From an uncultured Clostridia bacterium (GTDB lineage: Bacteria; Bacillota; Clostridia; Monoglobales; Monoglobaceae), in NCBI GenBank assembly GCA_947631965.1, contig CANRNL010000001.1, forward strand, positions 62,001-126,000: a DNA stretch of 64,000 nt. The letters are read 5' to 3'. The notes beneath the pieces are model-generated. The model was not told the origin of the DNA. It did not search any database and saw only the letters and a list, made by a program, of their open reading frames with translations. Both the position numbers and the translations under genes were made by a program. This document shows, in pieces, positions 1 to 7,313 of the stretch. Position 1 is the first letter of the stretch. Every line of letters begins with the position of its first letter.

Positions 1-852
1 GGGCGCCACAATTTCTATCTGCTCCATTTCGGTCGCGCTGTTGAACTCTATCGGTATGGCAAGCTCTCCGCCCTCGCTCTTTGAGGTGACGGAAACCGGA
101 TTTTGGTTGTTCTCCGCAAATATATCGCTTATACTTCCCTCTACATTGACATAATCGTTTATAACATCTGTCTTAACCGCCTTCTGAGCGATAAGCGCGG
201 TGTCGAAAATCTGCGCGTCGCCCGTGCCGTCTATCTGGTGGTTAACGTACGCGAGGTCTACGATATTGACCTCGCCGTCGCCGTTTAGGTCATAAACGCC
301 GAGATTGTCCGTCTTTCCAAGCTCATCCGACATCAAATCGCGGTCTTTTTTATTCACCTTGCCGTCGCCGTTTAGGTCGCCTATCGAGAATGTGTCGCCG
401 CCCGTGCCGACTATCACCTGACGCGAGTAGTCGTCTATGCTTATGACGGGGGTCTTGTACGGAACGTATCCGTCTCCCTTAAACTCAAAGCTGTAATCGC
501 CGAGCGGAAGTCCGGGAACGGTTATGTCGAGATAGCCTATCTCCTTTTCGCCGTTCATAACTCCGCCTTCGGTATTTTTCTTTGTAACAACCGCCCTGTC
601 GCTTATCTCTCCGCTAACGCCGCCGTCAAACGGAATTTCGCCTATCGCGCTTCCGTTTTTGTCATACAGTGTAACATTGATATTCTTCTCCCGCACAGTC
701 GCAAGAAGCTGCGGATAGTCGAAACGCAGCGTCGCGTGCAGTGAACCGGTTATATCCGTGTTCTGCTCATCCGCCGCGAAAACCGTCGCGGGAACGGTTG
801 TAAGCGTAAGAGCTGCACTCAGTATCGTTGCCAATAACCTTTTCTTGTTCAC
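1..852 (-). CDS. Secreted dockerin-containing protein, C-terminus cut by window edge
   Basis: This gene is absent from the ORF track because it runs off the left edge; 284 codons are present. The N-terminus MNKKRLLATILSAALTLTTV followed by PATVFA is a clear signal peptide. Two complete calcium-loop repeats, DLNGDGKVNKKD and DLNGDGEVNIVD, lie around residues 159-200 and form a type I-like dockerin. About 80 further residues follow, with a beginning beta-rich segment (ELAIPIEFNSATEMEQIEIV), so the dockerin is internal rather than terminal. I chose the GTG at 852 because AAGGAGG sits 7 bases before it; the ATG at 858 is only 1 base from the same site. A dockerin implies docking to a cohesin-bearing protein outside the cell. 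The rest of the function cannot be read here. Confidence 0.85.
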   Translation of the reverse strand, partial: MNKKRLLATILSAALTLTTVPATVFAADEQNTDITGSLHATLRFDYPQLLATVREKNINVTLYDKNGSAIGEIPFDGGVSGEISDRAVVTKKNTEGGVMNGEKEIGYLDITVPGLPLGDYSFEFKGDGYVPYKTPVISIDDYSRQVIVGTGGDTFSIGDLNGDGKVNKKDRDLMSDELGKTDNLGVYDLNGDGEVNIVDLAYVNHQIDGTGDAQIFDTALIAQKAVKTDVINDYVNVEGSISDIFAENNQNPVSVTSKSEGGELAIPIEFNSATEMEQIEIVAP

Positions 853-909
853 AATCATTCCTCCTTATTTTTAATAGCCGTTAAATTCGGCAATAATATG
901 CTTACTATT

Positions 910-939
910 ATTTTACTTATTTTTGGGGTATATTGTCAA
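910..939 (-). promoter_or_regulatory. SigA-type promoter of the left-edge dockerin gene
   Basis: On the minus strand TTGACA (939-934) is followed after 18 bases by TAAAAT (915-910), a perfect -35 and a 5/6 -10. The predicted start near 903 gives a leader of about 50 bases. Confidence 0.7.
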
Positions 940-971
940 CGTACGCAACAAAGATGTTACACGTTCGCAAC
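939..971 (-). promoter_or_regulatory. Direct-repeat putative regulator site abutting the -35
   Basis: On the minus strand GTTGCGAACGT (971-961) and GTTGCGTACGT (949-939) are 11-bp direct repeats with one mismatch, 22 bp apart centre to centre, so on the same helix face. The second runs directly into the TTGACA. Two copies next to the -35 fit an activator site; the regulator is unknown. Confidence 0.4.
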
Positions 972-996
972 GAAAATTTAATATTTCAAAAAATGT

Positions 997-2211
997 TTAT
1001 TCGCCGTATTCGGCGGTGAGCATTTCGCGGAGGGCGGGAGAGTCAATCAGTGAATGATAGGTAAACATTATTTCGCCGTCTATACGAGGCTCGGCGCGGT
1101 TCCTCTCTATCTGCGCCTTTATCTCCTCCACTCCGCGCTCGCCGTACCACGCGCTGCTCTCGTCGCTCTCCTGCGCCGCCTTATACGCCGCCATTCCTAT
1201 GTAAAGCTCCGCCGCCGTGCCGTCCGTCACATCGCTCCACCAGTCGCACAGCGTCGCGTAGTCCGCAAGCTCAAAGCCTATGTTCCAATATATCTGAGGC
1301 GCGATATAATCCACTATTCCCTTCTTCACCCAGCCGCGCGAGTCGGCGGACGCGGCGTAATAACTTTCGTTGCCGCCCTTTGTGTCGCTTCCGAGCGGAT
1401 TGGAAGAGCGGTTTGCCCACACTCCCGCCGGACTTATGCCGAATTTGGCGCTCGGCTTCTTCGCCTTTACTGTATCATAGATTGCGCTCACGAGCGCGTC
1501 CACGTTTTCTCTGCGCCAGTCCTCGATGTTTTTGCCGTCGCCGTATTTTGCAAACGCCTCGCTGTCGTCAAACTCGCCGCTCGGATAGAAGTAATCGTCC
1601 ATATGTATGCCGTCCGCGTCGTACCGCTCCAAAATCTCCGAAACGCCGCTTACCACAAGGTCGCGGACCTCGGGAAGCCCCGGATTTAAGTACAGCTTGC
1701 CGCCGCACTCGACCGAAAAGCCGTCCGAGAGCGCGGGATTATTTTCCGCGAGTGCGGCGCTCTCCGCCTCGTCCGACGATACGCGGAAAGGATTTATCCA
1801 CGCATGAAGCGCAATTTTTTTCTCGTGCGCCCGCTCGATAATATATTCGAGCGGGTCAAAGCCGTCGGGCGGCTCCGCGCCCTGCCTGCCCGTCAGATAT
1901 TTTGACCACGGAAAAATGTCCGACTTATACATTGCGTCGCAGGCGGGACGAACCTGAAAGAAAATCGCGTTAAAGCCCATATCCGCGGCGTTTTGCACGA
2001 TAGCGTCAAGCTCGCTTTTAAGCTGAGCCGCGGACAGTCCTTCGGCGGACGGAAAGTCTATGCCGAACACCGTCGAAACCCAAACACCGCGCATTTCGTC
2101 GCTCTCGCCCGACACCTCTCCGCTAGAGCGCGGGCAGCGCGAATTTACCGCAAACGTCAGCGCGACCATAACAATAATCGAAAGTATTTTGAAATATAAA
2201 AATTTTTTCAT
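997..2211 (-). CDS. GHL10-family (YngK/DUF187-like) secreted glycosyl-hydrolase-like protein
   Basis: A 404-aa secreted protein with the TIM-barrel fold of glycosyl-hydrolase-like family 10. Family motifs visible in order are RGVWVSTVFGIDFPS near residue 40, FFQVRPACDAMY and PWSKYLTG around 80-110, HAWINPFR, the hallmark GIHMDDYFYP, FGISPAGVWAN and DYIAPQIYWN. Members are thought to act on cell-wall or other extracellular glycans, but the substrate is rarely known. The start at MKKFLYFK is preferred because GAGGGGG lies just upstream and a hydrophobic signal segment follows at once; the ORF-track start would place 20 extra residues before the signal. There is no clear lipobox, so it is exported or membrane-tethered. 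No strong promoter was found between it and the upstream terminator. Confidence 0.88.
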   Translation of the reverse strand: MKKFLYFKILSIIVMVALTFAVNSRCPRSSGEVSGESDEMRGVWVSTVFGIDFPSAEGLSAAQLKSELDAIVQNAADMGFNAIFFQVRPACDAMYKSDIFPWSKYLTGRQGAEPPDGFDPLEYIIERAHEKKIALHAWINPFRVSSDEAESAALAENNPALSDGFSVECGGKLYLNPGLPEVRDLVVSGVSEILERYDADGIHMDDYFYPSGEFDDSEAFAKYGDGKNIEDWRRENVDALVSAIYDTVKAKKPSAKFGISPAGVWANRSSNPLGSDTKGGNESYYAASADSRGWVKKGIVDYIAPQIYWNIGFELADYATLCDWWSDVTDGTAAELYIGMAAYKAAQESDESSAWYGERGVEEIKAQIERNRAEPRIDGEIMFTYHSLIDSPALREMLTAEYGE

Positions 2212-2286
2212 AATTATCCCCCTCGGCACTGCTTGTTTCCCGTTTTTAATGTTATGCGCCCGATAAAACAATAATTCCGCGTAATA

Positions 2287-2321
2287 AAAAATCAGCCCGC
2301 CGAACCGACAGACTGATTTTT
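2287..2321 (-). terminator. Rho-independent terminator
   Basis: AAAAATCAG (2287-2295) and CTGATTTTT (2313-2321) form a 9-bp stem around a 17-base partly pairing loop, with a T-rich flank on both strands. On the minus strand it can end transcription coming from the hydrogenase gene before the GHL10 gene. Confidence 0.65.
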
Positions 2322-2328
2322 AATAAAC

Positions 2329-2615
2329 TCGTCGCAAGTTTCCCTTTTTGGTCGTAGAGGCGAACCGTGTTCGCCCGTCGCGGATGCACTCACGCGAAAA
2401 CTTAATTAGAAACGGTAAAGTAAGGTTTCGGCTTTACCGTCATTGGGTTTTGCCGCGTGTTTTAGGCAACAGCCTTACACGCGGCGGGTCGCCAGGGCAG
2501 AGCCCTGACCGTTCTTTTCGTACTTTTCTTACGTAAGAAAAGTACATAACCCGCCCGCGCGAAGCGCGGGCATTACGGGCGAACACGGTTCGCCCCTACA
2601 TCGTCGCAAGTTTCC
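2329..2615. repeat. Structured palindromic repeat element with terminal inverted repeats (MITE-like or ncRNA)
   Basis: A non-coding element. Its ends, 2354-2378 and 2575-2599, are 25-bp inverted repeats (GAACCGTGTTCGCCCGT core) with one mismatch. A 15-bp direct repeat, TCGTCGCAAGTTTCC, flanks them at 2329-2343 and 2601-2615. Inside are five stem-loops: ACGGTAAAG/CTTTACCGT (2412-2440), GCCGCGTGT/ACACGCGGC (2452-2485) with an inner AGGC/GCCT, CAGGGC/GCCCTG (2493-2507), a perfect 26-bp palindrome with GTACTTTTCTTAC arms (2520-2545) and CCCGCGC/GCGCGGG (2554-2570). There is no transposase. The 62-aa ORF across it looks spurious. It could be a miniature transposable element, a folded RNA, or both. 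Confidence 0.7.
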
Positions 2616-2638
2616 ATTTACGAGATTACGCGGCTTTC

Positions 2639-2666
2639 GTTCTTTTCTTGCTATCAAGAAAAGAAC
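2639..2666. other. Perfect 12-bp hairpin downstream of the hydrogenase gene
   Basis: GTTCTTTTCTTG and CAAGAAAAGAAC pair perfectly around CTAT, 8 bases after the hydrogenase stop codon. No U-tract follows on the minus strand, so it is not a canonical terminator. Its arm resembles the 26-bp palindrome at 2520-2545 (TCTTTTCTT versus TACTTTTCTTAC), which suggests it belongs to the same repeat family. Confidence 0.5.
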
Positions 2667-2674
2667 ATAAAAAC

Positions 2675-4189
2675 CTAATCAACATGCATATTTATCTTGC
2701 CGAAGTCAAAGTCCTCGCTCACGTTTTTGCTTATGTTATGCTTCGTCGCGGCTTTGAGAAGCACCGAGCGGTTACGCTTTGTAACGAGCGGGTCCTCGAT
2801 TATTCCGGGTCCGCCGATACAGCCGTAAGCGCACGCCATACCCTCCAAAATATCCGCGTCGAGCTTACCCGCCTTGAGAAGCATAAGCATCTTTTTGCAC
2901 TCCTCCGCGCCGTTGCACCGCTCGACCTTGACCGGCTTTTCAAAGTTCTTTTCCTTCAAAACCTGTCCGACCGCCGCCGCAACGCCGCCCGACACCGCGA
3001 ATTCCTTACCGTAATATGTGCCGTCGTCCTCTTCGGGGTCCGGCTTTTCAAACTCTATCTCCTTTGCGTCGAACATTCCCAAAAGCTCCTCGAACGTGAG
3101 AACATAGTCGGCGTTGTCCGATATTCCGAAATTCTTTATTTCGTTTTTCTTCGCGATACACGGACCGATAAACGTCACCGAGCAACCCTCGTACATCGCC
3201 TTCAAATATCTCGAAAGCGCGGCGGCGGGAGAAAGCGTCGTTGACATATTCTCAAAGACCTGAGGGAAGTGCTTGATTATCATTTGCTTAAAGGCGGGAC
3301 AGCAGGACGTGGTAAGCGGCTTGCCCTCCGCCATATGCTCCTCAAGCTCCTCGGCTTCATAGTACGCAGTGGCGTCGCCGCCGAGAGCCACCTCAAAAGC
3401 GTCGGTAAATCCGATTTTTTTAAGAGCCGCCTTAATCATTGTCACGGTCACGTCCGCGCCGAACTGACCCTCGATGGACGGCGCAAAAATCGCAAACACC
3501 TTTTTCTTGTCCGATTTGGCGGACGCGTCCGCATTTTCGTTTACAAACTCCTCGTGCGTCATCGCGGTTTTCAGTTCCTCGATAACGCTCGTCATAAACG
3601 AAAGATCTGAAATCGCGCCAAACGGACAGTCGCGCACGCACGCGCCGCAGTTTATGCACTTGTCCTCTTCGATTTTTGCGATTTTATTTTCGTCATATGT
3701 AATTGCGTTGACCGGACACGCCGCTTTACAGGGGCGCACCAGGTCGGTAATCGCGTTATACGGGCATACCTTGGCACATCTGCCGCACTCATGGCACTTT
3801 TGCTGGTCTATGTAAGCGCCGTGGGGCGTTATGCTTATCGCGCCGAACGAGCAAGCCTTAACGCACTTCTTCGCGATACACTTCTGACAGTTCGGAGTTA
3901 CATGAAATCTGCTGAGCGGACAGCCCTCGCAGCCCTCGCGTATTACATGAACTATATTTTCGCCGCCTTCCTCGCCTGCGGGGAGCTTGCCCGTGGCAAG
4001 CCTGACGCGCTGACGCACGATTTCCCGCTCCTTAAAGACACAGCATCTGAATTTCGGAGTAATTCCCGGAATGACCATATAAGGAATTTCGTCCTTATGT
4101 TCCTCCAGCGTTCCTTCAAACGCAAATTTTGCAACGCACTTGAAAACATCATGCTTTATATTATTGACATCGGAATAATACTGCGCCAT
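2675..4189 (-). CDS. Monomeric [FeFe]-hydrogenase (group B-like)
   Basis: A 504-aa iron-only hydrogenase that would interconvert protons and hydrogen using ferredoxin-level electrons in the cytoplasm. The N-terminal third (about residues 100-205) is cysteine-rich, with ferredoxin motifs such as CHECGRCAKVCP and CINCGACVRDCP for [4Fe-4S] clusters. The H-cluster motifs follow in the usual order: TSCCP, GPCIAKKNE and EGMACAYGCIGGPG. The second motif reads GPC rather than the MPC of prototypical HydA, and the order of parts fits the less studied group B enzymes. The start is the ATG of MAQYYSD, with GGAGGGG 7 bases upstream; the ORF-track start is a TTG lying inside that ribosome site. It is monocistronic with its own promoter. 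No maturation genes (hydEFG) are in the window. Confidence 0.93.
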   Translation of the reverse strand: MAQYYSDVNNIKHDVFKCVAKFAFEGTLEEHKDEIPYMVIPGITPKFRCCVFKEREIVRQRVRLATGKLPAGEEGGENIVHVIREGCEGCPLSRFHVTPNCQKCIAKKCVKACSFGAISITPHGAYIDQQKCHECGRCAKVCPYNAITDLVRPCKAACPVNAITYDENKIAKIEEDKCINCGACVRDCPFGAISDLSFMTSVIEELKTAMTHEEFVNENADASAKSDKKKVFAIFAPSIEGQFGADVTVTMIKAALKKIGFTDAFEVALGGDATAYYEAEELEEHMAEGKPLTTSCCPAFKQMIIKHFPQVFENMSTTLSPAAALSRYLKAMYEGCSVTFIGPCIAKKNEIKNFGISDNADYVLTFEELLGMFDAKEIEFEKPDPEEDDGTYYGKEFAVSGGVAAAVGQVLKEKNFEKPVKVERCNGAEECKKMLMLLKAGKLDADILEGMACAYGCIGGPGIIEDPLVTKRNRSVLLKAATKHNISKNVSEDFDFGKINMHVD

Positions 4190-4223
4190 ATAAATCCCCT
4201 CCAAAAGCTAATCAATCGCTATC

Positions 4224-4252
4224 ATTGTAGCATATTATATAAATTTAGTCAA
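4224..4252 (-). promoter_or_regulatory. SigA-type promoter of the hydrogenase gene
   Basis: TTGACT (4252-4247), 17 bases, then TACAAT (4229-4224) on the minus strand. It occupies most of the 71-bp gap between the acetyltransferase stop and the hydrogenase start. Confidence 0.75.
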
Positions 4253-4260
4253 CATATCGG

Positions 4261-5307
4261 CTATAATAACAAATTAACAAAATTTTCTCTCTTTTTGAAC
4301 AAGCCCCTAAAGGACTTATCTTCTTCATACCCCGACGCGAGCGCGGCAAGCCGCCTCACGTCAACCGAAATATCCGCGTGTCCCGTGACACACACCACCA
4401 ATCCGCGCGATATTTGAAACACCGCGTTATTGCGCTCTATATTTTCGTCGGTAACCCTTATGCGAATGTTTCCCTCAAAATCCCGCGCCAAAATTTCAAG
4501 GACTGTCCGCACATCAACGATACGCATCATCGCAAAGCGTTTGCTCTCCGCTTCGGCGAAGCCGCTCTCAAACGCGGAGCTAGGCGCGGTGATTTTGAAA
4601 TTCTCCGCGCCAATCTCGCCGAGCAAGCTCTCGGCGGCGCGCGGATTTTCGCACATCATTTCAAAGACTTCGGCGGTATCCGTGCTTTTATCAAGCCGAT
4701 ACAGCGCGTAACCGCCGTCGGCGATAACACAGCCGCCGCCCGAATTTAATATTACGTCCTCCAGAATAAGCCGCCAGTCCTGCCCGCTCCGAATGACAAA
4801 CCCGTTGAGCGCCGCCGTGCAGCGCCTGTAAATGCCGTCAAGCCGAGAGGCGGTTTCGTCCGAAAGAGCGGCTGTATATGCTCCGCTCCTCTTAAAACGT
4901 CTGCCGCGCAGAGTGTAAACCGTCTTATCGCAGTACGCCGAAAAGCCCTGCTTCTCGTAAAATTCAAAGCTGAAAGGCACCAAAATCGCAATCGGAATAC
5001 CGCGCCGCGCCATCAGCGAAAACGCCTCCGCCTGCAAGCTTTTGTAACAGCCGCGCATACGATATTCGGGGAGCGTCGCAACGCCCGAAATATACGACAC
5101 GGGAACAGCTTGACCGCAAAGGCTGAGCGTGTACGGCATAAGCTGCATATTCGCGCACAAAACGCCGTCCTCCTCAAAAACAAGAGTGTTTTTCGGGGAG
5201 TAGTTCCGTGAAAAATTCCATTTTATAAAATGAGGAGGGTCGTCGAAGCATATATCCCACATATTCGCTATAAGCTTCGTCTCGTCCTCCCTCGCAAGAC
5301 GTATCAT
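4261..5307 (-). CDS. GNAT-family N-acetyltransferase, Eis-like
   Basis: A 348-aa cytoplasmic acetyltransferase. The N-terminal GNAT fold shows PVSYISGVATLPEYRMRGCY around residues 75-95, which is the acetyl-CoA pyrophosphate loop (RxxG) in its Eis-family setting, followed by ILVPFSFEFYEKQGF. The long second half and a C-terminal segment similar in layout to the SCP2-like domain of Eis support that family. Eis relatives acetylate amines, including aminoglycosides; the substrate here is unknown. The ATG at 5307 is chosen because the promoter at 5327-5355 would put the transcript start just upstream of it. The ORF-track start (TTG at 5355) lies within the -35 element. The ribosome site is weak (GGTGGTGG). 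It is divergent from the ABC exporter. Confidence 0.82.
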   Translation of the reverse strand: MIRLAREDETKLIANMWDICFDDPPHFIKWNFSRNYSPKNTLVFEEDGVLCANMQLMPYTLSLCGQAVPVSYISGVATLPEYRMRGCYKSLQAEAFSLMARRGIPIAILVPFSFEFYEKQGFSAYCDKTVYTLRGRRFKRSGAYTAALSDETASRLDGIYRRCTAALNGFVIRSGQDWRLILEDVILNSGGGCVIADGGYALYRLDKSTDTAEVFEMMCENPRAAESLLGEIGAENFKITAPSSAFESGFAEAESKRFAMMRIVDVRTVLEILARDFEGNIRIRVTDENIERNNAVFQISRGLVVCVTGHADISVDVRRLAALASGYEEDKSFRGLFKKRENFVNLLL

Positions 5308-5326
5308 TAAAGCCACCACCGATACA

Positions 5327-5355
5327 ATTATACAATATTTTTTGATTAGGTTCAA
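5327..5355 (-). promoter_or_regulatory. Promoter of the Eis-like acetyltransferase
   Basis: TTGAAC (5355-5350), 17 bases, TATAAT (5332-5327) on the minus strand. The predicted leader is only about 13 bases. Confidence 0.7.
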
Positions 5356-5387
5356 CTATTTTTGTACATATTTGGCGCTCCGTCAAA

Positions 5388-5416
5388 TTGACTTTGCAAA
5401 AACAGGGGTGTATAAT
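5388..5416 (+). promoter_or_regulatory. Promoter of the ABC exporter
   Basis: TTGACT (5388-5393), exactly 17 bases, TATAAT (5411-5416). The predicted start near 5423 falls at the GGAGGGG (5424-5430), so the leader would consist of little more than the ribosome site. Confidence 0.8.
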
Positions 5417-5439
5417 AGCGTTTGGAGGGGGTATGTATT

Positions 5440-7263
5440 ATGAAGGTCCTCAAACGAATCGGAGGTAAGGCTTCTTTCTCAAGTCAGGATATGGAGAAAT
5501 TTGACTTTATACCGAGATTTTCAAAAAACAGGAACCACAGCTTCAGAACGCTGGCAAGCCTCTACAAGGGCAATTACGGTAAGCTGTCCGGCTCGTCGTT
5601 TTTGTACTTTATAAAGCATTTGCCCACCCTTTTATTGCCCGCGGTGACCGCGAACATAATCAACGCGGCGACCTACGGCGTCGGAAACAGTATGCGCGTC
5701 ATAATATTAAACGTGATTTTTATGCTCGTGCTTTTGATTATCCACGTTCCCACAAACTACTTTCACACAAAGCTGTACTCCCGCGCGATAAGATTTGTCG
5801 AGGCGGCGCTTCGCAACTCCATAACGCGAAAGCTCCAGCAGCTTTCAATATCGTATCATAACCTTATGCAGTCGGGACGATTGCTCTCCAAGGTTATGCG
5901 CGACGTCGAAGCTATACAAACTCTGTCACATCAGCTCTTTATAAATATTGTAAACGTGATTATGAGCCTCGCTATTGCGATAGGCTTCACGCTTTCAAAA
6001 AGCGTGACCGTTTTCCTGTTCTTTGTCGCAACTGTTCCCGTGGCGGCGGCGGTAATGTTTTATTTCAAAAAGGATATTAAAACGCGCAACCGCGAGTTCA
6101 GGCAGGAAATGGAGCTTACCAGCGCGAAGGTGGTCGAAATGATAGACCTGGTTCCGATAACCCGCGCACACGCGCTTGAGGACTACGAGATAGCGCGTAT
6201 CTCAAATCAGCTTGTCGAGACTGCCGAAAAGGGCTATCGTCTCGATATAATACAGTCGCTTTTCGGAGATATAAGCTGGACCGTATTTATGGTCTTTCAG
6301 GTCATCTGTCTCGGATTTACGGGTCTTTTGGCATACCGCGGCAGTATAATGGTCGGCGACATCGCTATGTATCAGTCATATTTTTCAACCATTGTGAGCC
6401 AGATTCTGGCGATAACCAACCTGCTCCCAATCATATCCAAGGGCTTGGAGTCAGTTACCTCCATAGGTGACGTACTGCTTGAGGAAAACGTGGAGGACAG
6501 CAAGCACAAAAGAAAGCTCAAGGGCGTTGACGGCAATTTTGAGTTTAAAAACGTCGGATTTTCATATATGGGAAGCGACACGCCGGTGCTGTCCGACTTC
6601 ACTCTGTCCGTCAAGGCGGGCGAAACCATAGCGTTCGTTGGAGAGTCGGGCGCGGGCAAGACCACGCTTTTGAACCTTATAATCGGATATATGTACCCGT
6701 CAAAGGGAAAGATTTTGATTGACGGCAACGACATAACCGACATAAATCTGCAAAGCTACCGAAAGCATATCGCGGTCGTGCCGCAGAACTCTATCCTGTT
6801 CACGGGTACGATAAAGGACAACATTACCTACGGCAGAGCCAATGTTTCGGACGAGGAGCTAAAAAGCGTTATCGAGGACGCAAACCTCACCGAGCTTATA
6901 GAAAGCCTGCCCGACGGCTGGGATACTCCGATAACCGAGCATGGAAACAACCTTTCGGGCGGACAGCGGCAGCGAGTGTCGATTGCCCGCGCGCTGATAC
7001 GAAACCCAAAAATTATAATTCTGGACGAGGCGACCTCGGCGCTCGACACCGTTTCGGAGCGAAAAATACAGAGCGCTCTCGAAAACTTAAAGGACGGCAG
7101 AACGACGTTTATCGTGGCGCACCGACTTTCAACCATTAAAAACGCCGACCGAATAGCGGTAATTTCGGAGGGCGTATGCCGTGAAATAGGAAACTATGAT
7201 GAGCTTATGGCAAAGCACGGACTTTTCTATCATATGCAAAATGTTCAAAACGCGGACGCGTAA
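5440..7263 (+). CDS. ABC exporter half-transporter (fused permease and ATPase)
   Basis: A 607-aa half-transporter, presumably working as a homodimer in the cytoplasmic membrane, since no partner gene is adjacent. Residues about 45-340 form the six-helix exporter domain. The ATPase domain has all its motifs: Walker A GESGAGKTTL near residue 401, Q-loop VPQNSILFTGTI, signature LSGGQRQRV near 505, Walker B IIILDEATSALD near 525 and H-loop AHRLSTI. The substrate cannot be inferred. The start is the ATG of MKVLKRIGG, with GGAGGGG 9 bases before it; the ORF-track start is an upstream TTG. It is the only plus-strand gene in the window and ends in a terminator shared with clpC. Confidence 0.93.
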   Translation: MKVLKRIGGKASFSSQDMEKFDFIPRFSKNRNHSFRTLASLYKGNYGKLSGSSFLYFIKHLPTLLLPAVTANIINAATYGVGNSMRVIILNVIFMLVLLIIHVPTNYFHTKLYSRAIRFVEAALRNSITRKLQQLSISYHNLMQSGRLLSKVMRDVEAIQTLSHQLFINIVNVIMSLAIAIGFTLSKSVTVFLFFVATVPVAAAVMFYFKKDIKTRNREFRQEMELTSAKVVEMIDLVPITRAHALEDYEIARISNQLVETAEKGYRLDIIQSLFGDISWTVFMVFQVICLGFTGLLAYRGSIMVGDIAMYQSYFSTIVSQILAITNLLPIISKGLESVTSIGDVLLEENVEDSKHKRKLKGVDGNFEFKNVGFSYMGSDTPVLSDFTLSVKAGETIAFVGESGAGKTTLLNLIIGYMYPSKGKILIDGNDITDINLQSYRKHIAVVPQNSILFTGTIKDNITYGRANVSDEELKSVIEDANLTELIESLPDGWDTPITEHGNNLSGGQRQRVSIARALIRNPKIIILDEATSALDTVSERKIQSALENLKDGRTTFIVAHRLSTIKNADRIAVISEGVCREIGNYDELMAKHGLFYHMQNVQNADA

Positions 7264-7270
7264 ATAAAGT

Positions 7271-7305
7271 AAAAAAGAGGCTTTCAAAACGAAAGCCTCT
7301 TTTTT
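7271..7305. terminator. Bidirectional terminator between the ABC exporter and clpC
   Basis: A perfect 15-bp stem of AAAAAAGAGGCTTTC and its complement around an AAAAC loop, with T-runs on both strands, sits between two convergent genes 50 bases apart. Confidence 0.92.
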
Positions 7306-7313
7306 GTTTTGCT

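Noticed and set aside
2348-2536. 62-aa plus-strand ORF in the palindromic element
   Set aside because: It runs through several perfect hairpins, has no ribosome site and no recognisable features. The structure of the DNA explains it better than coding does.
2354-2599. Insertion sequence
   Set aside because: There is no transposase reading frame and the inner part is only about 200 bp, so at most it is a non-autonomous element.
2639-2666. Rho-independent terminator directly after the hydrogenase gene
   Set aside because: The stem is perfect, but there is no U-tract on the minus strand. The stem at 2287-2321 is the better terminator.
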